Source: Chrysomallon squamiferum
Taxonomy: Eukaryota; Mollusca; Gastropoda; Neomphalida; Peltospiridae
Direction: 5' to 3'
NCBI GenBank assembly: GCA_012295275.1
Contig: CM022665.1
Location: 39,277,295-39,314,794, forward strand
Length of the DNA stretch: 37,500 nucleotides
Positions within the stretch are counted from its first letter, which is position 1. The number at the start of each line of letters is the position of its first letter. The notes under the pieces were generated by a model. That model saw only the letters and a list, made by a program, of their open reading frames with translations. It did not search any database and was not told the DNA's origin. Of this stretch, positions 10,923 to 22,736 are shown in pieces. The position numbers and the translations under genes were made by a program.

Positions 10923-11202
10923 CAGTGGCGTGTCTACATTTTTGTGGCTCTGAAGCTTCAACTGTTTTGGGGTCTCTTCGCAAGCAATAACGAGATCTGT
11001 TGACTACTTTTATATACTTCTGTGATAAGGTGTTCGTGACATGTTTTAAAAATGCAGATTTTGTTTCAAATTTTGAAGTCATGTGGACTAAAGTGTCTTC
11101 TAGAGGATTTCCCGGATTAGGGCTGCTGAAGCTTAACGCTTCGATAGTTTTATAACCGTGATTATTCCCACTATGATAGTTTCATAACAGATCCGCGCCT
11201 GG
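10923..11202. mobile_element. Possible degenerate DNA transposon, unit 2
   Basis: A roughly 280-bp block with ends CAGTGGCGTGTCTAC and (reverse-complemented) CAGGCGCGGATCTG, which look like weak inverted repeats of the CAGTGGCG type seen in many animal DNA transposons. Repeated internal GCTGAAGCTT words occur near both ends. Counterparts are at about 4472-5058 (split by the MITE), 16894-17176, 23508-23787 and 29491-29772. A minus-strand frame through it (starting MTSKF) is open in several units, but it shows no domain I recognise. Confidence 0.35.
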
Positions 11203-11359
11203 GTATCAGTGACTTTGATCGTCTTCACCGTGTATACTCATTCTTATTCATTATTATAAACTCGAGATGATGTTCCAGTTTTTAAAATACATAAATGGAA
11301 TAAAAGCAATACATCGTAGAAACATATGTGAAAAATGTTTAAATTACAATCAAAACGAT

Positions 11360-11450
11360 TATATATTTGAGAACTGTTTATTCAGACTAATTTCTCTTTC
11401 ATTACATCTTCTATCATCTTTTTTATTTCTTCCAGATTTCAGTCGATCAT
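11360..11450 (-). terminator. 3' UTR exon and poly(A) signal, copy 2
   Basis: The donor GTAAGT follows the stop (exon end 11587). The acceptor CCTCCTTTTATTGTAG ends at 11451. AATAAA lies at 11377-11382 on the minus strand. Confidence 0.5.
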
Positions 11451-11589
11451 CTACAATAAAAGGAGGAAAATAAGTTTTATTTACAATTCTAAATGACTTT
11501 TTTTATATAAACTACGTGTTCATCGGCATCGTTGTCGTTGCTGTTCTGTCGTCGTTTCAGTAAATGGATAATTAAAGCGTACTTACATT

Positions 11590-12781
11590 TTAAAAACTAT
11601 TTAAATTTTTCATCATCTTCTGAAACTCTTTCACCGTAACTTCATTGTCACCTGAAATATTTACACTTACAATTAAAACACAAATTCGTTTTTAAAACCT
11701 TTATTATGTATATATTTCAAACATTAACAGTTATAACGTGTTGACACTACCATCAAACTATATTCTGTTCATGACATATCAAACCTTTGCCACAACTCCA
11801 TAAGCTAGTTTTATGAATTTACAGCAAGCTTTCTTCGTGTATGTTATTCCTTCCCATAGTCAGAAAAACACATATTACCATCTTTGATAATAAATAGGTA
11901 ACTAGTTACAGCAAAAAATAAACCACTGAAGTATAGACTATTGATCCTGTAACCAAACACACATCGAGTCACTGCTCAATCATTGAGTTACTATCCTATC
12001 CTATCGCTATATATATTTATATATATATTATTTTTTTTCAGCTTACGTCATTATTATTTTATTTATCTATCACTGAATTACAGGCATATGCCAATCCTAA
12101 TTTTTTTTTTCTTATCATTTTTCAGGAAAAGAAATTTAAAATATACTTATAGATTTGAAAATCGAGTACAAGAATTTAATAACAATAATAGTAGTAGAAG
12201 CAACAATAGCTAAAAAATGAACAACAGTATAGCAACAATAATAATAATATTGTTATTATTATTATTGTTGTTGTTGTTGTTGTTAGTCTTATTATTATAA
12301 TTATGTTTATATTAATGTTTAAAATTATGTTGATGATGATAGTAATAAAAACGATGACGAAAGAGCGTACCATCTTCATCAGCAACGGCAAGAATATCCT
12401 GCGTATCTCTGCTGTCAACTAGATTCTCTACCTCGGTTTCGTCTATCACGCCGTCCATGTTGGCATCAAAATCAGCGGCATCTGCAGCAGTTAATTTAAT
12501 TCTTATTAAACCTTTACAGTGAACATTCACGTGCTGAAAATAGTTATTGAGTACTCTTCGCTTGAAAATAACATTTTAAATAAGTTAGTTGCTCTTCTGG
12601 AGCTGTTCGTGTTGTTATTGCTGTTACTGTAGTTAATGTTGTTGTTACTTTAGTGTTTGATATTGATAATGACGTTGCTGCAGCTGTAATTTCTTTCAGT
12701 TACAATATTATTGTCTTCACAAGGTTCTAATTTGTTTTTTGGTTATCTTATTATTAAATTTTCAGTTCTGTAAAGATTATG

Positions 12782-12814
<33 letters not shown>

Positions 12815-13053
12815 GTTATTGTTATTATTATTTTCTCGTGTATTTATTTACCACAAAAGCAAGTCACTAAAATGTTGTTACCTCTTTTCCCAGCAGCCAG
12901 GGCGGCTCCTGCGACTTTGGCAACCGCCACGCTTACTGCTACTCTCTTAGCTACTTCACCTACACGTCGAAAAAAACGTCGTCCACGCCAACTACCCGCA
13001 GACAGGGTGACCGCAGCAACCAACAACAACAACAACAACAAAGTAGACTTCAT
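11590..13053 (-). CDS. Secreted cationic peptide with EF-hand propiece, copy 2
   Basis: Coding exons 12882-13053, 12371-12481 and 11590-11651 give a 114-aa precursor, with the non-coding first exon at about 13900-13926. The donors are GTAACA after the Gly-Lys-Arg codons and GTACGC after the DEDG codons. The acceptors are CTGCTGCAG|AT and ATATTTCAG|GT. The signal peptide, the basic N-terminal half and both EF loops are as in copy 1. The peptide's C-terminal half differs: V44 replaces I, and the tail is AGAALAAGKR instead of AGAIAGAGKR. The C-terminus has N110 (KMMKNLNSF). This is the cleanest copy for reading the gene model. Whether it is expressed cannot be told from sequence, but no splice site or codon is broken. 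Confidence 0.77.
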
Positions 13054-13619
13054 CTAAAGAAAATAATAGAATGCTGTCATCAGTAATGTTTGAATACTTA
13101 TTTGTTTAACAACATATTTTAATATTAACTGATATTAGAAGACAATTATTTGAGTTTTATACATTGATTTTACTAGAGATAAAACCCGCTGTTACTTCTC
13201 CATTTTCTACTCACATATATTATTAATAAATGTTTTTTAAAAAAGCCATTGTCCATCATAAATAAATCAGTAGTGGGCACTGGCTGAAACGGGAAATAGG
13301 CCAGAGAACAGGTTTGATCTTTCACCAGTAGATGTGACAGACGAAACTCGCAGTTGCTTTCCTGATAGCCATTCTGATCCATCAGCAGATACCTTCCTTT
13401 TTACTTGTTTCTTTGATGAAACCAATCGTGAAATAATGGCACACAGAGGAAAATCGATCCTCCAACATATTTTTCTTAGACGTTCACAAAAATTCATACT
13501 CATAGACCATCTCATCATACTATTGCTACTGGAGTTACTACTACAACTAGGACTACTACTAATATGATTACTATTACTACAACTACAACTACTATTACTA
13601 TAATACAACAACTACTGCT

Positions 13620-13703
13620 ACTAATACGATTACTACTACTACTACTACTACTAGGATTACTATTTCTATTACTTCTACCATTAATAATAGTAATAAAATA
13701 ATA

Positions 13704-13779
<76 letters not shown>

Positions 13780-13832
13780 GACAATAGCAACAATAACAAT
13801 AATAATAAATAATAATAAGACAATAGCAACAA
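13620..13832. repeat. (ACT)n and (AAT)n microsatellites, unit 2
   Basis: A degenerate ACT tract followed by long AAT tracts lies in intron 1 between the conserved block and the first exon. The same position is expanded to different lengths in every unit. Confidence 0.8.
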
Positions 13833-13899
13833 CAACAGTTAAAACAAAATTAAATAAATAACTAAATCTAAATAAATAAATACAAATTTCAATACTTAC

Positions 13900-14009
13900 T
13901 TTGTAGCGTTCAGAATCAGTTTGTCTGAAATGGTCAGATTAAGCCTCTTTTTATGTGCTGTCGAACAGGATTTGAAAACCTACACCCACATCCTTATCTA
14001 CAGTTATCA
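13900..14009 (-). promoter_or_regulatory. Core promoter and first exon, copy 2
   Basis: Same layout and spacing as copy 1: GATA motifs at 14003-14009 and 13992-13999, CATAAAAAG at 13947-13955, initiator A at 13926 and a first-exon donor GTAAGTATT whose G is 13899. The first exon has no ATG, so translation should start at the ATG opening exon 2. Confidence 0.6.
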
Positions 14010-14459
14010 TCAGTCAAATTGAAAATTCACATTAATTCATATCATATTATGTGAGAACATTAATTAACATCATTTCTAAAAGTCATTAATTAAGGGCTGT
14101 TTTGTTCATTAATAATGCCTCCTGTGTTTAAAAGACGTAAAAAAACAAAAAAAACAGGTGTGTTTAATGGATTTTAGCCAAACAGTCGCTTTAATTTCTG
14201 AAACTGCTGATATTTTAAAATTAGGTACAAAATGTGTTTGTAAACTTTTAGAATCGTAACACGATTTGTATATATAATGACCATGACCATGTTGAAAATT
14301 AGGCAATAAATATATTTTAAAATTAAAAATTTATTTTCTCTTATCCTTTTCACAGATCGATTCTATCATGCATTGATAAGATGTCATAAAAATTTACAAC
14401 TGAACAGTATGTGTTTGCGAATGATTGAAAATGTAACGAAAATGATTTTATCACCCACA

Positions 14460-14481
14460 AATATATATATATATATATATA

Positions 14482-14572
<91 letters not shown>

Positions 14573-14573
14573 G
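14460..14573. repeat. (TA)n-(ATT)n-(GTT)n compound microsatellite, unit 2
   Basis: The longest version of this compound tract in the window, with a pure GTT run of about 18 repeats. Confidence 0.85.
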
Positions 14574-14645
14574 ACGGATTTCTTCGTAGCTATAAAGCTG
14601 CATTCTCGTAAAACTTTGGACAGCGCAGATGTTGGTTTTTCAGTT

Positions 14646-14732
14646 GTCGTCTGCTGTTTAGATTGAAGTAAACAAGATGGCTGAAATTCGACATTTTCGT
14701 AGAACTAGAAAACTTGTTGCATGTTTCACTTA
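14646..14732 (-). pseudogene. Scar of the 357-aa gene, unit 2
   Basis: Same remnant as in unit 1, but it keeps the TKMSNF codons of the intact gene, where units 1, 3 and 4 have TKISNF. The inverted filler follows at 14733-14755. Confidence 0.8.
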
Positions 14733-15162
14733 CTAAGATTCACGACGTGGTGTTTAGTGAGTTTGTAAATGTCATAGCTGTCCACGTCTGCATTTTAGCA
14801 CGTCTTGAGGTAAGACTGAAAAGAAACCAGTGAGCAGAGTGTAATTGGTTTCGAGTATTGTGTTGATTTCTTTAAAGTTTGTTAGTTCAGTCAAACACTG
14901 AAATAGAGACCGAGAAAAAGAATTGGACTTCGTGGTTAGGAGAAAAAAAGAAGAAGAAGAAGGGAGACACATTAATTTATTAATATAATTGTGTTTATCA
15001 TATCTACAGGAATACATATCTTCCGTTTTATTCATGCTGATGAATATTTATTTTGTTCTATCATTACCAACTGAAGTTTGGATATAAACTGTAATGCGTA
15101 ATGAACAAATATTTAGTGGCGTTTTTAACACGGAATGTGTAATTTCAAAGCTTATTTTATTT

Positions 15163-15194
<32 letters not shown>

Positions 15195-15225
15195 TTTTTA
15201 AAATAATTATTGTTCTTCTTCTTAT

Positions 15226-15250
15226 TATTATTACTATTGTTATTATTATA

Positions 15251-15304
<54 letters not shown>
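15226..15304. repeat. (ATT)n microsatellite, unit 2
   Basis: A long ATT tract after a TTTA tract (15155-15193). The counterpart in unit 3 is at about 21802-21860. Confidence 0.8.
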
Positions 15305-15934
15305 TTTTTTTTTAGTTTGTTTTAACTTTATAATTTTTCATATTAAGTGTTTTCCATTCCTTATTAGATGAACTCGGCCATGCAGAATAATTATCCTGAA
15401 ATACTATCATAAAACAGTCCGAATCGGTAGATTTCTTTTTAAAAATAGACAACCTTTACAAACACACACAGCATAACAAAATAAAGCAGATAAGATATAG
15501 ATTATATTATATAGCCTAAGTATTATTTTTGAAAGGTCCCATAAATGTATCTGAATAAATATGTTAAAAAAATAGAATGAAATACTAATATATGGGTAAT
15601 ATATGAAGTAGTGACATTTAAAACAAAATTACTGTAATATGTATACGCTATTTCAAGAAACTATTCAAGGGAACTAACTCTTTTAGACCTTCTATTATAC
15701 CTCGTCGCGTTTTTCAAGTATCTTCAACTGCCTCTTTATTTTTTGTATACTTATTTATCTCATACAGACAACTTGTAAATTTATTACCTTGAGCTGAACT
15801 AGATTTCATTCGCTTTGACGTCGTTAATTAAAAATTACAGAATGTATATAACTCAATATACATTACACTGTTTTATTACATACATTTTTCATTTATTAAG
15901 TTATTATAATTACAGTGTGTGTAATAATCTAAGG

Positions 15935-16142
15935 CAGAGCTTTCCAATCATTTCCCTACCAAGGACCAAGTTTATTTGAATGAATTTTCCCACGAACTTT
16001 TGAAACGTCTGTCTAACAACAGACTTGTCTTCTCAGTTTTGTTTCTCCTTTCAAAGACGTATGAAACTCAATATGCAATTAAAGACAAGTGAAATGTAAA
16101 AACATTTTTATTATCACCCTAATGTGTGTAGTTAAACAGCTG
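15935..16142. mobile_element. hAT-like MITE at the end of unit 2
   Basis: Same element and same shortened right side as in unit 1, with an additional small deletion after GTCTAACAACAGAC. Confidence 0.55.
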
Positions 16143-17332
16143 CTCTAAAGATTTGTTGAGTTCTATCATTAGAAAAGCAAGGCCAGCGGTTTATTTATTT
16201 CTTTGTTTTGCTTTAAAAGAAGAACTGATTGTTTACTGTAATTATAGTTTATAACTTAAAGTCGTATTTAAGTTAAATGACGCTTTCTTTGACCTATAGA
16301 CGTTATTACTTCTTTTGTTTTTTTAAATCACAGTATTGGAGAATGTTTGACTTCGTGTTAATGTAAAAACAGTTCTGTAAAGTCAATGACGTAGTAAAAG
16401 GGTACTAGCAGGTCGTTTGTTGTATGCAAATACAGACGTAACAATTATAACGATGTTTTATTTTACTTGGTCGCGATGTTGTTAGGTTTGGCTAATCTTC
16501 TCACTACATGATGTGAATGTAGAACGTGGGTTGCTCTGCAGTATTATCTGTCAGTCCAGAGCTTCTTAAACTGATGAAATGTTGACAGAAAGGTGAATGA
16601 AGTTGTTGTTTTCTGTGGGGGGTAATGAATATGGATGGGTGAATAAAGGGTGAATACAAGAGGAAGTGTGACTGACTTAATTAACTGAGATTATTCATAT
16701 TAGTGTTTGCTTACAAAGCCTTTGCTATTAGAGTGAGTGGCAAGCAATGGAAACCGTTAAGTCTTTTCTCTCAATATTGTTGTTTTCTTATTACGTATAT
16801 ATTTACATACAAGGGAAAATAAGACGAAAGTTACAAAAACTCTAAGTAAAGGGGAAGTGAAATGGTTTAAAAAGCCTAGTGTTAGACAAATCGGCAGAGG
16901 CAGTGCCTACATTTTCGTGGCCCTGAAGCTTCAACTGTTTTGGGGTCTCTTCGCAAGCAGTAACGAGATCTGTTGACTACTTTTATATACTTCTGTGATA
17001 AGGTGTTCGTGACATGTTTTAAAAATGCAGATTTTGTTTCAAATTTTGAAGTCATGTGGACTAAAGTGTCTTCTAGAGGATTTCCCGGATTAGGGCTGCT
17101 GAAGCTTAACGCTTCGATAGTTTTATAACCGTGATTATTCCCACTATGATAGTTTCATAACAGATCCGCGCCTGGGTATCAGTGACTTTAATCGTCTTCA
17201 CCGTGTATACTAATTCTTATTCATTATTATAAACTCGAGATGATGTTCCAGTTTTTAAAATAAATAAATGGAATAAAAGCAGTACATCGTAGAAACATAG
17301 GTGAAAAATGTTTAAATTACAATCAAGACGGT

Positions 17333-17424
17333 TGTGTATTTGAGAACTATTTATTCAGACTAATTTCTCTTTCATTACATCTTCTATTATGCTTTTTTAT
17401 TTCTTCCAGATTTCAGTCGATTAT
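17333..17424 (-). terminator. 3' UTR exon and poly(A) signal, copy 3
   Basis: The preceding exon ends at 17564, the acceptor ends at 17425 and AATAAA lies at 17350-17355 (minus). The layout is the same as in the other copies. Confidence 0.5.
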
Positions 17425-17566
17425 CTACAATAAAAGGAGGAAAATAAGTTTTATTTACAATTCTAAATAACTTTTTTTTTTTTATAAACTACGTTTTCAT
17501 CGACATCGTTGTCGTTACTGTTCTGTGGTCGTTTCAGTAAATGGATAATTAAAGCGTACTTACATT

Positions 17567-18804
17567 TTAAAAACTATTTAAATTTTTCATCATCTTCTGA
17601 AACTCTTTCACCGTAACTTCATTGTCACCTGAAATATTTACACTTAAAATTAAAACACAAATTCGATTTTAATTTATATTGGTTTGTCTTTATGTTTTCA
17701 GTGATAAGATATATAATGAAACTTGAAAACCTTTATTATATATATATTTCAAACATTAACAGTTGTAACGTGTTGAACAATAATTTGACACTGCCATCAA
17801 ACTATATTCTGTTCATCACATATCAAACCTTTGCCACAACTCCATAAGCTAGTTTTATGAATTTACACCAAGCTTTCTTTATGTATGTTATTCCTTCCCA
17901 TAGTCAGAAAAATACGTTATGATCATTGATAATAAATAGGTAATTAGTTAGAACAAAAAATGAATCACTGCAGTATAGACCATTGATCCTGTAACCAAAT
18001 ACACATCGGGTCACTGCTCAATCATTGAGTTACTATCCTATCCTATCGCTATATATTTTTTTTTTTTTTATATTGCCTCGTCATTATTGTTTTATATTAT
18101 TTTATTTTTTCACACGTCATTATTATTTTATTTATCTATCACTGAATTACAGGCATATGCCATCATTATTTTTATTTTCATTTTTCAGGAAAAGAAATTT
18201 AAAATATATTTTAAATTTGAAAATCTATTTAATAACAATGAATAGTAGTAGAAGCAACAATAGCTAAAAAATGAACAACAGTATCAACTAAATGTTTCTA
18301 TTATTATTATTTTTAATTGTTTTTCATTTTAATTTATTACAAGATTATGTTGATGATTATAGTTGATGATGATAGTAATAAAAACGATGACGAAAGAGCG
18401 TACCATCTTCATCAGCAACGTCAAGAATATCCTGCGTATCTCTGCTGTCAACTAGATTCTCTACCTCGGTTTCGTCTATCACGCCGTCCATGTTGGCATC
18501 AAAATCAGCGGCATCTGCAGCAGTTAATTTAATTCTTATTAAACCTTTACAGTGAACATTCACGTGCTGAAAATAGTTATTCAATACTCTTCGCTTGAAA
18601 ATAACATTTTAAATAAGTTAGTTGCTCTTCTGGAGCTGTTCGTGTTGTTATTGCTGTTACTGTAGTTAATGTTGTTGTTACTTTAGTGTTTGATATTGAT
18701 AATGACGTTGCTGCAGCTGTAATTTCTTTCAGTTACAATATTATTGTCTTCACAAGGTTTTTTTTTTTTTGTTATCTTATTATTAAATTTTCAGTTCTGT
18801 AAAG

Positions 18805-18864
<60 letters not shown>

Positions 18865-19082
18865 TTCTCGTGTATTTATTTACCACAAAAGCAAGTCACT
18901 AAAATGTTACCTCTTTTCCCAGCACCCGCAACGGCTCCTGCGACTTTGGCAATCGCCACGCTTACTGCTACTCTCTTAGCTGCTTCACCTACACGTCGAA
19001 AAAAACGTCGTCCACGCCAACTACCCGCAGACAGGGTGACCGCAGCAACCAACAACAACAACAACAACAAAGTAGACTTCAT
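17567..19082 (-). CDS. Secreted cationic peptide with EF-hand propiece, copy 3
   Basis: Coding exons 18911-19082, 18404-18514 and 17567-17628, 114 aa, with the first exon at about 19847-19873. Two changes are unique to this copy. Val34 in the otherwise fixed GEVAKR segment is Ala (GEAAKR). In the linker before the second EF loop, DILAVADED becomes DILDVADED, an extra acidic residue and the only propiece difference I saw apart from the Tyr/Asn at 110. The peptide tail is AGAVAGAGKR. The donor after Gly-Lys-Arg is still GTAACA, although three bases (one AAC) are lost just downstream inside the intron. All splice sites and the stop are intact. Confidence 0.76.
18806..18864. repeat. (ATT)n microsatellite in intron 2, copy 3
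   Basis: A pure ATT tract within the intron between the peptide exon and the first EF-hand exon. Counterparts at 12779-12812, 25430-25484 and 31471-31500 differ in length. Confidence 0.85.
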
Positions 19083-19846
19083 CTAAAGAAAATAATAGAA
19101 TGTTGTCATCAGTAATGTTTGAATACTTATTTGTTTAACAACATATTTTAATATTAACTGATATTAGAAGACAATTATTTGAGTTTTATACATTGATTTT
19201 AAGAGAGATAAAACCCGCTGTTATTGCTCCATTTTCTACTCACATATATTAAAATAAATTTTGAAAAAAAAGGACCGCAAAAAAAAAAGCCATTGTCCAT
19301 CATAAATAAATCAGTAGTGGGCACTGGCTGAAACGGGAAATAGGCCAGAGAACGGGTTTGATCTTTCACCAGTAGATGTGACAGACGAAACTCGCAGTTG
19401 CTTTCCTGATAGCCATTCTGATCCATCAGCAGATACCTTCCTTTTTACTTTTTCTTTGATGAAACCAATCATGAAATAATGGCACACAGAGGGAAATCGA
19501 TCCTCCAACATATTTTCCTTAGACGTTCACAAAAATTCATACTCATAGACCATCTCATGATACTACTGCTACTGCAGCTACTACTACAACTACAACTAGG
19601 ACTACTACTAATATGATTACTACTACTACTACTATAATACAACAACAACTACTGCTACTAATACGATTACTACTACTACAACAGCAATAACAACTACTAC
19701 TATTACGAATACATTTTCTACTACTTCTACCATTAATAATAGTAATAAAATAACAATAATAATAAGATAATAGCAACAACAACAGTTGAAACACAATTAA
19801 ATAAAGAACTAAATCTAAATAAATAAATACAAATGTCAATACTTAC

Positions 19847-19956
19847 TTTGTAGCGTTCAGAATCAGATTGTCTGAAATGGTCAGATTAAGCCTCTTTTTA
19901 TGTGCTGTCGAACAGGATTTGAAAACCTACACCCACATCCTTATCTACAGTTATCA
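19847..19956 (-). promoter_or_regulatory. Core promoter and first exon, copy 3
   Basis: GATA motifs at 19950-19956 and 19939-19946, TATA-like box at 19894-19902, initiator A at 19873, donor G at 19846. The donor reads GTAAGTATTG, and all elements are at the same distances as in the other copies. Confidence 0.6.
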
Positions 19957-21230
19957 TCAGTCAAATTGAAAATTCACATTAATTCATATCATATTATGTG
20001 AGAACATTAATTAACATCATTTCTAAAAGTCATTAATTAAGGGCGGTTTTGTTCATTAATTATGTCTCCTGTGTTTAAAAGACGTAAAAAAAATAAAAAG
20101 GTGTGTGTAATGGATTTTAGCCAAACAGTCGCTTTAATTTCTGAAACTGCTAACGTTTTCGACAATATTGGTACTGTAACTACCATGACTACGCCACGAA
20201 TACGTCTTTTGCTACTACAACCAAAAATAACACAAAAAAACGACTTCTTCTGTTCCATCAAAAAGATGCAAAATAAACAAAAAAAGAAAAATCATACAAA
20301 AGCAAAAAAAAAAAAAAAAAAAACCTAAAAAGTTCAAACTAAACTAAACTAAAAAAAGTAATAATAATAAAAATAAAGAATAAAATTAATAATTAAACAA
20401 TAAGAACAATAACACACAACAACAACAACAACTGCGATATATATAATATTAATAATAATAACAATAACAATAACAATAACAATAACGACCTCACTCTCTT
20501 CCTCTTAACACTCAAAAAACCACCAAAAAACAAAAATATGAACATAGAAAACAACACTATAATATAATACAATATAATATAATATAATATAATATACTTG
20601 TTAAATGTGTGGGATATTTATTTTATTGTCTAGCCACTTCCAGATTTAGGTCATTCATTTGTCATTAACCACGCTGGTGATAGAGAATGTACGACAGCAT
20701 ACGTCAAAATATGTTAACAGGTCTTCAAATTTCAAAGTTTTAACTGTTAATTGATTATATATATATACATAAATACATATACCCTATACAGGGTCATTAT
20801 AAAGTACCTGTGTAATCTTATACTGTCATTATGGGATTTAAAATTAGGTAAAAAATGTGTTTGAAAACTTTTAGAATCGTAACACAATTTGTATATATAA
20901 TGACCATGACCATGTTGAAAATTAGGCAATAAATATATTTTAAAATTAAAAAATTATTTTCTCTTATCCTTTTCACAGATCGATTCTATCATGCATTGAT
21001 AAGATGTCATAAAAATTTACAACTGAACAGTATGTGTTTGCGAATGATTGAAAATGTAACGAAAATGATTTTATCACCCACAAATATATATATATACATT
21101 ATTGTTTTTATTATTATTATTATTATTATTATTGTTGTTGTTGTTGTTGTTGTTGTTGACGGATTTCTTCGTAGCTATAAAGCTGCATTCTCGTAAAACT
21201 TTGGACAGCGCAGATGTTGGTTTTTCAGTT

Positions 21231-21317
21231 GTCGTCTGCTGTTTAGATTGAAGTAAACAAGATGGCTGAAATTCGATATTTTCGTAGAACTAGAAAACTT
21301 GTTGCATGTTTCACTTA
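21231..21317 (-). pseudogene. Scar of the 357-aa gene, unit 3
   Basis: The same remnant with the same end points. The inverted filler is at 21318-21340. Confidence 0.8.
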
Positions 21318-21824
21318 CTAAGATTCACGACGTGGTGTTTAGGAGTTTCTAAATGACATAGCTGTCCACGTCTGCAGTTTTAGCACGTCGTGAGGTAAGA
21401 CTGAAAAGAAACCAGTGAGCAGAGTGTAATTGGTTTCGAGTATTGCGTTGATTTCTTTAAAGTTTGTTAGTTCAGTCAAAAACTGAAATAGAGACCGAGA
21501 AAAAGAACTGGACTTTGTGGTTATGACTGTGAAAAGAAGAAGAAGAAGGGAGACACATTAATTTATTAATATAATTATGTTTATCATATGTACAGGAATA
21601 CATATCTTCCGTTTTATTCATGCTGATGAATATTTATTTTGTTCTATCATTACCAACTGAAGTTTGGATATAAACTGTAATGCGTAATGAACAAATATTT
21701 AGTGGCGTTTTTAACACGGAATGTGTAATTTCAAAGCTTATTTTATTTTTATTTATTTATTTATTTAATTTTTAAAATAATTATTGTTCTTCTTCTTATT
21801 ATTATTACCACTGTTATTATTATA

Positions 21825-21861
<37 letters not shown>

Positions 21862-22481
21862 GTTTGTTTTAACTTTATAATTATTAATATTAAGTGTTTT
21901 CCATTCCTTATTAGATGAACTCGGCCATGCGGAATAATTATCCTGAAATACTATCATAAAACAGTCCGAATCGGCAGATTTCTTTTTAAAAATAGACAAC
22001 CTTTACAAACACACACAACATAATAAAATAAAACAGATAAGATATAGATTATATTATATAGCCTAATTATTATTTTTGAAAAGTCCCATAAATGTATGTG
22101 AATAAATATGTTAAAAAAATAGAATGAAATACTAATATATGGGTAATATATGAAGTAGTGACATTTAAAATAAAATTACTGTAATATTTATATGCTATTT
22201 CAAGAAACTATCCAAGGGAACTAACTCTTTTAGACCTTCTATTATACCTCGTCGCGTTTTTCAAGTATCTTCAACTGCCTCTTTATTTTTTGTATACTTA
22301 TTTATCTCATTCAGACAACTTGTAAATTTATTACCTTGAGCTGAAGTAGATTTCATTCGCTTTGACGTCGTTAATTAAAAATTACAGAATGTATATAACT
22401 CAATATACATTAAACTGTTTTATTACATACATTTTTCATTTATTAAGTTATTATAATTACAGTGTGTGTAATAATCTAAGG

Positions 22482-22736
22482 CAGAGCTTTCCAATGTTTT
22501 CCCTACCAAAGACCAAGTTTATTTCAATGAATTTTCCCACGAACTTTTGAAACGTCTGTCTACTCAGCAAGTCTGTTGTATTTAACTGACAAGAAATTGT
22601 CTTCCCAGGTTTGTTTCTCCGTTCAAAGACGTATGAAACTCAATATGCAATTAAAACATTATAATAATGTAAAAACAAACATTTTATTTATCACCCTTTT
22701 GAACTTGGCTCAGCGGACCTTAGGGTGGAAAAGCTG
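22482..22736. mobile_element. hAT-like MITE at the end of unit 3 (fuller form)
   Basis: The left end CAGAGCTTTCCAATGTTTTC pairs with the reverse-complemented right end CAGCTTTTCCACCCTAAGGT; both continue into an AAGGACC/AAGGTCC-type motif. This form best shows the inverted repeats and supports a hAT-type origin. Confidence 0.6.

Larger units (their letters stand above)
10171..16160. repeat. Array unit 2
   Basis: About 6.0 kb. It lacks roughly 650 bases that are present in units 1, 3 and 5: the sequence jumps from CTGCTGATATT at about 14207 straight to TAAAATTAGGTAC. It contains peptide gene copy 2 and long (AAT)n and (GTT)n tracts. Confidence 0.9.

Noticed and set aside
12482-12540. Longer upstream extension of the EF-hand exon (HVNVHCKGLIRIKLTAA...), with acceptor CTATTTTCAG
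   Set aside because: That acceptor is phase 0, but the peptide exon ends in phase 1. Joining them runs into TAA within seven codons. The CTGCTGCAG acceptor restores the frame in all five copies.
12853-13057. Plus-strand frame MLPLFPAARAAP... with an RRKKRRPRQ motif opposite the peptide exon
   Set aside because: It is the exact antisense of the peptide exon and has no splice signals of its own. The minus strand has a signal peptide, splice sites and a processing site.
13515-13835. Long frames of poly-Tyr, poly-Leu, poly-Ile and poly-Ser in both strands (also near 7350-7700, 26155-26475, 32172-32461)
   Set aside because: They are translations of ACT/AAT/ATT microsatellites without splice context or conserved ends.
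14373-14666. Plus-strand frame MIRCHKNLQ... through a poly-Leu run, also in units 1 and 3
   Set aside because: It crosses the (TA)n-(ATT)n-(GTT)n tract, and the part after the tract is antisense to the scar of the 357-aa gene. Recurrence is explained by the tandem array.
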